From Flavobacteriaceae bacterium (GTDB taxonomy: Bacteria > Bacteroidota > Bacteroidia > Flavobacteriales > Flavobacteriaceae), in assembly GCA_029238125.1 (NCBI GenBank), contig JAQWGQ010000001.1, positions 1-64,000 on the forward strand: 64,000 bases of DNA. The letters run 5' to 3'. Each line of letters begins with the position of its first letter. The first letter of the stretch is position 1. Below, piece after piece: positions 53,027-60,836 of this stretch. The notes beneath the pieces are model-generated. The model was given only the letters and a program-made list of their open reading frames with translations. It was not told the DNA's origin and did not search any database. Position numbers and translations under genes: made by a program.

Positions 53027-53820
53027 TGAAAAATATGTTGAAACAAAAAAAGGTAATTGTATCCTTAACTTCTTTTCCAGCTGCAATACCCTATGCTAAA
53101 GATGCGATTAATTCTATTTTAGCAGGTAATACTTTGCCCGATAAAGTGGTTCTATATCTTACGTTTTCACAATTCAAAGGCAGTAAAATTCCCATACAAC
53201 TTATGGATTTAGCTAACAATAACCCGTTGTTTGAAATTAAGGATTATAATGAAGATATTCGTTCATATCGAAAATTGATTCCGGCACTAAAAGATTTTCC
53301 AAACGATATAATCGTGACGATCGATGATGATGTAAGGTATCATAAAAATATGTTGCGAGACTTACTTTACCTTCATCAACAAATTCCAGATGTTATTATT
53401 GCCAATAGAGCCAAAAAAATAAAACTGAATGCACCCTATCGTCAATGGAAAAAATATCGTTGGTATCATTTTTTTTCAAATAGACTAAATTATAGTTTTA
53501 AAAATATACAAACAGGTGTTGGAGGTGTTTTGTATCCCCCAAATTCTTTGAATAAGAAAATGCTTGATACCGATTTATTTACAGAAGTAGCACCGACAAC
53601 TGACGATATATGGTTTTGGGCTGCAGCAGTAGCTAATGGAACATATATTCTTCCTTTTCCTTTTGGGAAACACAACAAACCTCGAGGATTAAAAAAACCG
53701 AAAAACTTATCATTAAAAACCGTTAATTTTAAAACAGGTACTGACTTGAATCGTATTGGGCTTGAAAAAATACTCAAAAAATATAGTACAATAAGGGAAA
53801 GAATTGAAAATGAAAAGTGA
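53026..53820 (+). CDS. GT-A type glycosyltransferase (copy A)
   Basis: Protein of 264 residues. The start KKVIVSLTSFPAAIPYAKDA and FPNDIIVTIDDDVRYHKN, with the metal-binding Asp triplet, mark a GT-A fold enzyme acting on a nucleotide sugar. TGVGGVLYPPNSL and APTTDDIWFWAAAVANG are shared with copy B at 54858-55649. The exact sugar and GT family are not recognised. It is transcribed with, and overlaps by 11 bases, a Stealth protein, so it likely builds a surface polysaccharide carrying sugar-phosphate links. Confidence 0.82.
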   Translation: MKNMLKQKKVIVSLTSFPAAIPYAKDAINSILAGNTLPDKVVLYLTFSQFKGSKIPIQLMDLANNNPLFEIKDYNEDIRSYRKLIPALKDFPNDIIVTIDDDVRYHKNMLRDLLYLHQQIPDVIIANRAKKIKLNAPYRQWKKYRWYHFFSNRLNYSFKNIQTGVGGVLYPPNSLNKKMLDTDLFTEVAPTTDDIWFWAAAVANGTYILPFPFGKHNKPRGLKKPKNLSLKTVNFKTGTDLNRIGLEKILKKYSTIRERIENEK

Positions 53821-54760
53821 TACCCCCAGTATTGACTTAGTTTATATGTGGGTAGATGGCAACGACCCCAAATGGCAGGCAAAGCGCAATGCCGTTTTTG
53901 GAAGGAAAGTGAAAAACTCATCATCAAATTTCAATGGTCGCTATGCCAACAACGATGAGTTAAAATACAGCTTGCGTTCTGTTGAAAGATATGCTCCATG
54001 GTTTAGGAAAATATTTATTGTTACTGACGATCAAACGCCAGAGTGGTTGGATATTGAAAACCCTAAAATTAAAATTATAGACCATAAAGAAATTTTACCA
54101 CATGAAAGTTTACCATGTTTTAATGCAAGTGTAATAGAGCATTTTTTGCATAGAATACCTGATCTTTCAGAGCATTTTCTTTTTTCTAATGACGATACTT
54201 TTTTTAATAAAACAGTTATACCGACTGATTTTTTTGCTGTAGACGGATTACCTATAGTAAGGCTTAGCCGAAAGCCGTTCAGAAGATTGCGTTGGTATTT
54301 TAGAAAGAATATTTTAAAAAAACCACATAAACTATACAGTACAGCAGTATTTAATGCTGCTGAGTTGGTGAAACATAAATTTGGAAATTTTTATAACGGA
54401 TTACCGCATCATAATATAGATAGTTATTTAAAAAGCGACTGTATACGTGTTGCAGAGCAAATTTTTAAAAATGAAATTGACTCAATGAAAATCAATCATT
54501 TTCGAAGTGTAAACGATACTCACCGTGCGATATATTCTTACGTTGCTTTAGCTGAAAAGCGTGGACACTTACAATATGTTTCAAGCAAAGAATCCCTGCA
54601 CATTCATATTCAAAAAGACAGTCATTTTGAAAAACTTAAAAAATTTAACCCCACATTTTTTTGTATGAATGATACTGAATATGCTGATGATAACGACCGC
54701 ATGAAGTTAAAAATATGGTTGAACACCCGCTTTCCTGAAAAATCAGAGTTTGAGAAGTGA
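53810..54760 (+). CDS. Stealth family capsule sugar-phosphotransferase (copy A)
   Basis: Protein of 316 residues from ATG 53810. Stealth CR1 is IDLVYMWVDGNDPKWQAKRN; CR2 runs from NNDELKYSLRSVERYAPWFR to TPEWLDIENPKIKIIDHKEI and FLFSNDDTFF; later parts correspond to CR3 (HKFGNFYNGLPHHN) and CR4 (HFEKLKKFNPTFFCMNDT). Stealth proteins transfer hexose-1-phosphate to make capsules or exopolysaccharides and were named for immune evasion. AT-rich compared with the core genes. Confidence 0.9.
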   Translation: MKSDTPSIDLVYMWVDGNDPKWQAKRNAVFGRKVKNSSSNFNGRYANNDELKYSLRSVERYAPWFRKIFIVTDDQTPEWLDIENPKIKIIDHKEILPHESLPCFNASVIEHFLHRIPDLSEHFLFSNDDTFFNKTVIPTDFFAVDGLPIVRLSRKPFRRLRWYFRKNILKKPHKLYSTAVFNAAELVKHKFGNFYNGLPHHNIDSYLKSDCIRVAEQIFKNEIDSMKINHFRSVNDTHRAIYSYVALAEKRGHLQYVSSKESLHIHIQKDSHFEKLKKFNPTFFCMNDTEYADDNDRMKLKIWLNTRFPEKSEFEK

Positions 54761-54857
54761 AAGAAATACTTAAAAATTTGTTATCGACATGTGTGGCACT
54801 CAATATATCTTACAATGACCAGTATAAATTTTCTTTCCTTAGTTGAAGATACAGCTT

Positions 54858-55649
54858 TTATATCTGAGATGAATATTTACTTTCAAATCGCTTTTTAATT
54901 GTTGGGTATTTTTTTATGATACTTTCAAAAACTGTGCGGTTCACATCAATATTTGAAAACACATTCGTGCTTCTTAAAGAAACTTTTGAGGGTTTTCCAA
55001 GGTCGGGTTGACGCCAAAAACCAAATGGTACAGGCGCTATTTTGATTCCCTTTGCAACTGCTGCAGCCCAAAACCATATATCGTCTACAGTTGGTGCCAA
55101 CTGCAGAAACAAATCAGGTTTTAGCATTTCTTCGGATAACGAATGGGGTGGATATAATACCCCACCAACTCCGTTTTGTAAATTTCTATAACTTGGTTTG
55201 AAACTGCGTGTCAATAGACTAATACGCTTATAGCATTTCCATTTTCTATACCTCGAATTCAACTTTATACGTCTTACCCGATGTCCAATGATCGCATTGG
55301 GATATTTCTTGTGACGGCTCAATAAGTGCTTTAGCATATTCTTATGATAACGTACATCGTCATCGATCGTTATTATAATGTCATTTGGAAAATCTTGTAT
55401 TGCTGGAATTAACTTGGTGTATGAGAGAATAACCTGATTGTAAAATCTAACTTCAAAAATTGAATTTAGAGTTGATAAATCTTGAAGGTCTGATGGGATT
55501 TTGCCACTAGGAAACTGTTGAGCCGTCAAGTAAAGCACTATTTTATCTGGAAGAACCGACCCTTCCAAAATAGACCGTATTGCTTGAACGGCGAAGGGCA
55601 ATGCCTGAGGAAAAGTAGTTAAGGAAACAATGATTTGCTCTTTTTGCAT
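54858..55649 (-). CDS. GT-A type glycosyltransferase (copy B)
   Basis: Protein of 263 residues and a clear paralogue of copy A: IIVSLTTFPQALPFAVQAIR, FPNDIIITIDDDVRYHKNML, NGVGGVLYPPHSL, LAPTVDDIWFWAAAVAKG. It differs mainly in the second half (SRYRKWKCYKRISLLTRSFK), as expected for a changed acceptor. It begins 8 bases after Stealth copy B and ends tail to tail with copy A's operon, across a 97-base gap. Confidence 0.82.
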   Translation of the reverse strand: MQKEQIIVSLTTFPQALPFAVQAIRSILEGSVLPDKIVLYLTAQQFPSGKIPSDLQDLSTLNSIFEVRFYNQVILSYTKLIPAIQDFPNDIIITIDDDVRYHKNMLKHLLSRHKKYPNAIIGHRVRRIKLNSRYRKWKCYKRISLLTRSFKPSYRNLQNGVGGVLYPPHSLSEEMLKPDLFLQLAPTVDDIWFWAAAVAKGIKIAPVPFGFWRQPDLGKPSKVSLRSTNVFSNIDVNRTVFESIIKKYPTIKKRFESKYSSQI

Positions 55650-55657
55650 GGTGCAAT

Positions 55658-56656
55658 CTAAAGTTCAAAACTCGATTTCTGTGGTAAAATACTTTCAAAA
55701 GCAATTTTAATATTTCCAATAACCTGTTCATAATTACGGATACGAACATTATCATTTAGACATATAAGTTTGTAAGATTGGTCTCGAATTACTTGTAAAG
55801 CTTTTTTTTGTTTTGGTTGTACCATGAGTGCAAACATTTTGGTATCACCATAGGTGTTGTAGGGTGTATAATTGCCGGTGCACATTTGCCAAGCTCGAAA
55901 TAGCTCAGGGGTATAATCGGTTACCGCTCGAAATCTGTTTGCCGAAGTTTCTGATAATTCTTTTTCGCAATGTTTCCATACGTCTTCAAACATACTTTTT
56001 AAAAAAGGTTGTGCATTGTGAGGTGTACGTAACGTTATAAATTTTGAATAAAACTTCATCACATAATTCATCCACAATTTTTTTCCATAGATCGGGTTGT
56101 ACCACTTATCGTGAAAGCGACTCATGACCTCTTTTTTGTCAAAATGTTGATTAATGAGTCTTATGTTGTTCTTGATACGTATGTACCATTGCGACCAATT
56201 TGGGTTGTACTGAAAAATGGAAATGTCGCAGGGCAAACCGTTTTGAAAAAATCGACTTTTATCTAAATGATTTATAATGTAAAAATCATCATTAAAATAC
56301 ACAAAATGCTCTGACAGATCAGGAATTTTATGCAAATAACGTTCAATAACGACAGAGTTGTAGCTGGGTAAAAACTGCTCTGGAATAAAATTTTTGTGGT
56401 TGACAAGGTTGATTTTTGGATGATTTTCATCTAACCATTCAGGTTTTTGTCCACAGGTTACAAAATGTATTTTGCGTACCCAAGGGGCAAATTTTTCAAC
56501 TCCGCGAAACCAGAATTTCAATAAACCGTAATCCCGAAAGCGTGCCTCAGAAACAGAGTTCTTTTCATTTTCTGTCTTGTTCGAATACTTGACAAAATCA
56601 CGTTGCCACTCAGCGTCATTCATATCCACCCAAGTAATTACAAAATCTATTTCCAT
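55658..56656 (-). CDS. Stealth family capsule sugar-phosphotransferase (copy B)
   Basis: The ATG at 56656 (MEIDFVITWVDMNDAEWQRD) gives 332 residues; the frame extends to 56764 but the extra part does not look coding. CR1 is at the start; CR2 includes RFRDYGLLKFWFRGVEKFAP, QKPEWLDENHPKINLVNH and FVYFNDDFYI. It is less similar to copy A than the paired glycosyltransferases are to each other, so it probably belongs to another Stealth subgroup. A TATATTTG box at 56696-56703 likely drives it. Confidence 0.88.
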   Translation of the reverse strand: MEIDFVITWVDMNDAEWQRDFVKYSNKTENEKNSVSEARFRDYGLLKFWFRGVEKFAPWVRKIHFVTCGQKPEWLDENHPKINLVNHKNFIPEQFLPSYNSVVIERYLHKIPDLSEHFVYFNDDFYIINHLDKSRFFQNGLPCDISIFQYNPNWSQWYIRIKNNIRLINQHFDKKEVMSRFHDKWYNPIYGKKLWMNYVMKFYSKFITLRTPHNAQPFLKSMFEDVWKHCEKELSETSANRFRAVTDYTPELFRAWQMCTGNYTPYNTYGDTKMFALMVQPKQKKALQVIRDQSYKLICLNDNVRIRNYEQVIGNIKIAFESILPQKSSFEL

Positions 56657-56839
56657 AAAGTATGTGGCCCTACAGTTAGTTAAGACACATTCAAACAAAT
56701 ATAAGTTAAATCTGAGCGTGTTTTGTTTACAAAGGAAGCTCTCTAGCCAAAGTTTATACCTCAAACCGTAGTTTAAACTTTAAAAAATATATTTTTGTTA
56801 GATACAATCGAAAAACAACAAAATTTCGGTTTGAGATTT

Positions 56840-57631
56840 ATGTTTAAAAGGAAATATCCGTTTTATCTAACCCTTTGTGCAATTGCCAAAAACGAAGGAC
56901 GCTATTTGCGAGAATGGATTGAATACCACAAGATGTTGGGTGTTGAAAAATTCTTTATTTATGACAATGAAAGTGCCGATAATACTCGAGAGATATTGCA
57001 GCCCTATATAAATCGTAATATAGTGGAGTACTGTTATTTTCCTGGAAAGAAAATGCAACTTAAGGCTTATGCCAACTGTGTGAGAAAGTATAAACGCCAC
57101 ACGAAGTATTTGGGTTTTTTGGATATCGATGAATTTATCGTACCGATTAAGCACAAAACCATACCAGATTATCTGCGTAGTTTAGGTCGGTTTTCAGGAG
57201 TTCAAATGAATTGGTTGGTTTATGGCAGTGGCGGAGCCAAAAAAAGAGAAAAAGGGTTTGTCATAGAACGGTTTAAAGACCATTCTTTACCCGATCAGAA
57301 ACTTAATCGTCATATAAAAGTCATTCTTAACCCCAGATTGATTTTACGGTTTTTTTCGGCACATCGACCTGTTATTTTTGGTAGATATATTGATTCAAAT
57401 GGAAATATTACTAAAAAACGATTTTGGGATAGAACGCCTGTATCAAATCAAATACGTATCAATCATTATGCGATAAAAAGTTACGATGAATTTTTGGAAA
57501 AACGCAGTCGTGGAAGAGCAAGATTTGATAGAAAACGAGGTTTAGATTATTTTGATAACTACGACCTAAACGATATTAGAAACGATTCTATTATGGATAA
57601 ATATGTCGTTGAATTAAAGAAAAGGATTTAA
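56840..57631 (+). CDS. Glycosyltransferase family 92/2-like protein
   Basis: Protein of 263 residues from ATG 56840 (MFKRKYPFYLTLCAIAKNEG). Motifs: AKNEGRYLREWIEYHKMLGV, FIYDNESADNTREIL and the DxD-like LGFLDIDEFIVP, the pattern of GT92/Glyco_tranf_2_4 enzymes. The C-terminal half is basic (KKRFWDRTPVSNQIRINHYA). A TATTTTTG box lies at 56788-56795, so the upstream TTG start is rejected. It diverges from Stealth copy B. Confidence 0.82.
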   Translation: MFKRKYPFYLTLCAIAKNEGRYLREWIEYHKMLGVEKFFIYDNESADNTREILQPYINRNIVEYCYFPGKKMQLKAYANCVRKYKRHTKYLGFLDIDEFIVPIKHKTIPDYLRSLGRFSGVQMNWLVYGSGGAKKREKGFVIERFKDHSLPDQKLNRHIKVILNPRLILRFFSAHRPVIFGRYIDSNGNITKKRFWDRTPVSNQIRINHYAIKSYDEFLEKRSRGRARFDRKRGLDYFDNYDLNDIRNDSIMDKYVVELKKRI

Positions 57632-57663
57632 TTTATATTAAAGTAAATTTTTATAATCTTAAA

Positions 57664-57690
57664 TAAAAAACCCCACTTTACAAGTGAGGT
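57664..57690 (-). terminator. Intrinsic terminator on the minus strand after the tRNA-Val unit
   Basis: CCCCACTT (57671-57678) and AAGTGAGG (57682-57689) pair with one mismatch; on the minus strand the stem is followed by a T-run (complement of 57661-57670). It would end transcripts coming from tRNA-Val and its remnant. Confidence 0.7.
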
Positions 57691-57697
57691 TAAAAAA

Positions 57698-57745
57698 GTG
57701 GGCGCGAAGGGATTGATCTTCCCTCTCCGACCGCTCCTGCAAATA
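57698..57745 (-). pseudogene. Decayed 3' part of a tRNA (copy of the tRNA-Val end)
   Basis: A 17-base sequence identical to the last bases of tRNA-Val plus its flank (GTGGGCGCGAAGGGATT on the plus strand) recurs at 57698-57714, 153 bases from the original at 57851-57867. Beyond it the T-arm is degenerate (AGGGA-AGATCAA-TCCCT on the minus strand) and no anticodon arm can be folded. It is on the 3' side of the tRNA, where integrases leave att copies; a failed tandem duplication is the other option. Confidence 0.55.
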
Positions 57746-57783
57746 TAACTTCCTGTCCTTGCAGTCCAGACGTTTTAAACAAC

Positions 57784-57817
57784 AAAGCGCAATCAAGTAA
57801 AACTTGTTGCGCTTTTT
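57784..57817 (+). terminator. Stem-loop with T-run on the plus strand
   Basis: AAAGCGCAA-T-CAAGT pairs with ACTTG-TTGCGCTTT (one bulged T) and is followed by TTTTT-like bases on the plus strand. It could terminate read-through from the glycosyltransferase at 56840-57631 before the oppositely oriented tRNA-Val. Confidence 0.55.
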
Positions 57818-57851
57818 ATGAATTAAAACGTAAAAAAGTTACGCTTGATTG

Positions 57852-57926
57852 TGGGCGCGAAGGGATTCGAACCCCTGACCCCTTGGGTGTAAACCAAGTG
57901 CTCTGAACCAACTGAGCTACGCGCCC
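57852..57926 (-). tRNA. tRNA-Val (TAC anticodon)
   Basis: A 75-base cloverleaf: acceptor GGGCGCG/CGCGCCC, D-arm GCTCAGTTGGTTCAGAGC, anticodon stem CTTGG/CCAAG around TTTACAC (anticodon TAC), T-arm AGGGG-TTCGAAT-CCCTT, discriminator A. No encoded CCA. It lies between folC and the polysaccharide islet. Confidence 0.97.
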
Positions 57927-57935
57927 TAGCGGTTG

Positions 57936-57965
57936 CAAATATAGTCTCTTTTTTTGAACATCAAA
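57936..57965 (-). promoter_or_regulatory. tRNA-Val promoter
   Basis: TTTG (57962-57965) and TATATTTG (57936-57943) are 18 bases apart on the minus strand, 9 bases before the tRNA. A clear Bacteroidota promoter; it begins right at the folC stop codon. Confidence 0.75.
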
Positions 57966-57970
57966 GGGAT

Positions 57971-59176
57971 TTATATCACTTCTGCAACGACAAATAAACT
58001 TCCGCAAACAAGGATAATGTCCGAAGGGGACGCCATCGTTTTGGCAGCATCTAAAGCGTCTGAAACCGACTCATAGGGTTTCCCGTTATATCCAAAACGA
58101 GTGGCCTCCGCAAACAACTGATCAACTGCCTTTGCACGAACGACCTTAGGGCTACAAAAATAATACATCGCATCCTTGGGTAGGTGTTGCTGAACTTGTT
58201 CAAAGTCTTTATCCTCAACCATGCCAAAAACAATATGAAGTTGGTCATAGGTCATTGATTGCAGTTGATTCATCACAGCTGAAATTCCTGCTTCATTATG
58301 CGCAACATCAGCAATCACCATTGGCAGATCCTCTAAGATTTGCCACCGTCCCTGAAGACCTGTATTTTCAGCAACCACTTGCAACCCCTCTTGTATGTGG
58401 TTTTCATTGACATCAAATTCAGTAAGGACTTGTAGAGCCATGTATGCAGTGGCAAGATTTTCCTTCTGATAATCTCCGAGCAAATCCGTCACATAAGTTT
58501 CGGTTTGATTCGCAAAAAATACAGGAGAGGATAAAGATTTGCCTTTGTCAAGAATCACTTTTTGCACCGATTCTATGTTCTGACCTAGGACAACAGGCAC
58601 ATTCTCTTTGATAATCCCTGCCTTTTCCGCAGCAATTTCTTCGATGGTATTTCCCAAAAACTGTTGGTGATCTTTGCTAATATGGGTAATGATAGATAAA
58701 ATGGGGGTAATGATATTGGTAGCATCGAGTCGTCCGCCCAAGCCAACTTCAATAATGGCAATATCCACTTGCGCCTTAGTAAAAGAGGAAAATGCCATAC
58801 CAACTGTCGCTTCAAAAAACGAATAGTTACCGACTTCAAGTGTCTCTAGATGTTGATTGACAAAATCAACAACAGTGTCTTCATCAATGGGTTGTCCATT
58901 GATTTTGATTCGCTCTCGAAAGTCCTTTAAATGGGGAGAGGTATAAAGTCCGACTGTATATCCAGCAGTTTGGAGAACCGACGCCAACATATGCGCCGTA
59001 GAGCCCTTGCCATTGGTTCCAGCAATATGGATACACTTCAAGCTGCGATGGGGATTTTCCAAAGCAGTACTCAAGCGATTCATTTGATCCAATCCTAAAC
59101 GCATGGCTGGCGCACCTACCCGTTGATACATGGGCAAGCGTTTGAACAACCAAGCGAGGGTTTGGTTGTAATTCAT
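57971..59176 (-). CDS. folC: Folylpolyglutamate synthase / dihydrofolate synthase
   Basis: Mur-ligase-like enzyme adding glutamate to (dihydro)folate. The 401-residue protein has the P-loop IHIAGTNGKGSTAHMLASVL, LYTSPHLKDFRERIKING, IIEVGLGGRLDATNII, and ISKDHQQFLGNTIEEIAAEK with the metal and ATP residues. It starts directly after the nhaD stop codon (adjacent bases), forming an operon with it. Confidence 0.95.
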   Translation of the reverse strand: MNYNQTLAWLFKRLPMYQRVGAPAMRLGLDQMNRLSTALENPHRSLKCIHIAGTNGKGSTAHMLASVLQTAGYTVGLYTSPHLKDFRERIKINGQPIDEDTVVDFVNQHLETLEVGNYSFFEATVGMAFSSFTKAQVDIAIIEVGLGGRLDATNIITPILSIITHISKDHQQFLGNTIEEIAAEKAGIIKENVPVVLGQNIESVQKVILDKGKSLSSPVFFANQTETYVTDLLGDYQKENLATAYMALQVLTEFDVNENHIQEGLQVVAENTGLQGRWQILEDLPMVIADVAHNEAGISAVMNQLQSMTYDQLHIVFGMVEDKDFEQVQQHLPKDAMYYFCSPKVVRAKAVDQLFAEATRFGYNGKPYESVSDALDAAKTMASPSDIILVCGSLFVVAEVI

Positions 59177-60499
59177 TTACACCAAGATGTAATCTCTAAA
59201 AAGCATAAAGGTTAGAAAACCAGAAACAGAGCCAACAAGTGCTAGAAAAGAAATATTTTTTAAATACCAGAAAAAGTTGATTTTTTCCATACCCATGGCA
59301 ACAACACCTGCTGCAGATCCAAAAATAATCATACTTCCACCGGTACCGGCAGCAAAAGCTATGGCATGCCAAAGCGGATGATCAATCGGTTCTGAAAACA
59401 TTCCCATACTTGCAGCGACCAAAGGAACATTGTCGATAATAGCAGAGATAAACCCAAAGATTGCAACCACGATATCGGAGTTGGGAATAGCGGCATTCAA
59501 GTCTTGTGCAAATCCAAATAACAGCCCAAGGGATTCAAGAGCAGCAACAGCCATCAAAATCCCTAAGAAAAACAGGATACTCGGCAACTCAATTTTTGTC
59601 AATGCGGCGTGTACTGGATTATGGTGAGTATGCGCACCAGCGTTTGACCTAGAGTCAACAAACGCTTTGGAACGGCTATACACTTCAGCAAAAACAGAGA
59701 CAACAGCAAGGGATAACATCATTCCGACATAAGGTGGCAAGTGAGTTACCGTTTTAAAAACAGGAACAAACAAAATGGCACTAAGTCCCAAGTAGAGCAT
59801 CGTTGGCCCCTTTGGCGTCAACTCGATTTTGTCGTCCATCTTATCAATTTCACCTTTAAAGACCTTATAACGGCTGGCGATAAGTGTGGGCACCACCATA
59901 CAGACCAAAGAGGGTACAATAAGGTATTTGATCAATTCGGGAGTAGATACTTTTTTACCAATCCACAGCATCGTGGTGGTGACATCTCCGATCGGAGACC
60001 ATGCGCCACCAGCGTTAGCTGTTACAATAATCAGACCAGCAAACCAAAGTCTAAGGTTGCGTTCGTGAATGACCTTTTGCAGAATGGTAACCAATACAAT
60101 CGTAGCGGTAAGGTTATCGATGATTGCAGAAAGTACGAATGCCAAACTCGCAAAAATCCAGAGCAATCGAACCTTATTTCGCGTTCGAATAAACTGTTTG
60201 ATTGTCGCAAAACCATTAAAATAATCAATGATTTCAACAATCGTCATCGCGCCCAAGAGAAATACAAGAATCTCTGCTGTTTTACCCAGATGATGCAAAA
60301 GGGCTTCTTCAATGTGCGTGGGCAATAGTTGTTTATTGACAGTATCGATATCAAACACATCCAAGTGACCCAGGGCAATCATCGCCCATAAAATGGCCAT
60401 CATGGCAAGTGCAGGAATAAGTTTGTCGATGTGAAGGTTATGCTCAAGGGTGATTGCGAGGTAACCTAGTACAAATACTATAATAATGATCGTTTCCAT
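59177..60499 (-). CDS. nhaD: NhaD family Na+/H+ antiporter
   Basis: Sodium/proton antiporter of the IT superfamily. The 440-residue protein has about 12 membrane spans. Family motifs: SAIIDNLTATIVLVTILQKV, TANAGGAWSPIGDVTTTMLW and, in the second half, AIIDNVPLVAASMGMFSEPI with AAGTGGSMIIFGSAAGVVAM. Sodium extrusion suits a marine bacterium. Its own promoter is at 60518-60550. Confidence 0.94.
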   Translation of the reverse strand: METIIIIVFVLGYLAITLEHNLHIDKLIPALAMMAILWAMIALGHLDVFDIDTVNKQLLPTHIEEALLHHLGKTAEILVFLLGAMTIVEIIDYFNGFATIKQFIRTRNKVRLLWIFASLAFVLSAIIDNLTATIVLVTILQKVIHERNLRLWFAGLIIVTANAGGAWSPIGDVTTTMLWIGKKVSTPELIKYLIVPSLVCMVVPTLIASRYKVFKGEIDKMDDKIELTPKGPTMLYLGLSAILFVPVFKTVTHLPPYVGMMLSLAVVSVFAEVYSRSKAFVDSRSNAGAHTHHNPVHAALTKIELPSILFFLGILMAVAALESLGLLFGFAQDLNAAIPNSDIVVAIFGFISAIIDNVPLVAASMGMFSEPIDHPLWHAIAFAAGTGGSMIIFGSAAGVVAMGMEKINFFWYLKNISFLALVGSVSGFLTFMLFRDYILV

Positions 60500-60836
60500 A
60501 TTTCAATTTCGTGAAATCAAATATACTACCTCGTTTTAATTTTCGCCAAAAAACTTACATTAGTTTTAAGTATGTCATATTGAAAGGTCACACAAAACAC
60601 CCCCTCATATTATATGGGTATAAAAATCAATGTAATTGCAATTTTGCTTGCAACCCCTCAATTTTAGGGGTTATAAATTTCGAAGTTTCTATTTTTTGAT
60701 GATTTCATAATATCAACTATAGATATTACGAAATAAGTATTTATTTTCGCTTTTCCTTAAAAATATTGTATTTCTACATTCCAACAGAAGCAATGTTGTT
60801 AGAATATCACAAACAGATGGATATATTTGAGACTCT
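60500..60836. other. AT-rich divergent spacer between nhaD and gltB
   Basis: About 337 bases without a gene. On the minus side it has the nhaD promoter: TTTG (60547-60550), 21 bases, TATATTTG (60518-60525). On the plus side it has the gltB -7 box TATATTTG (60822-60829), seven bases before the ATG. In the middle AACCCCT (60652-60658) and AGGGGTT (60666-60672) form a perfect inverted repeat that could be a regulator site. Nothing else is recognised. Confidence 0.6.

Noticed and set aside
57816..58007. 63-residue minus-strand ORF across tRNA-Val
   Set aside because: It translates the tRNA gene itself and the folC end; no coding signature.
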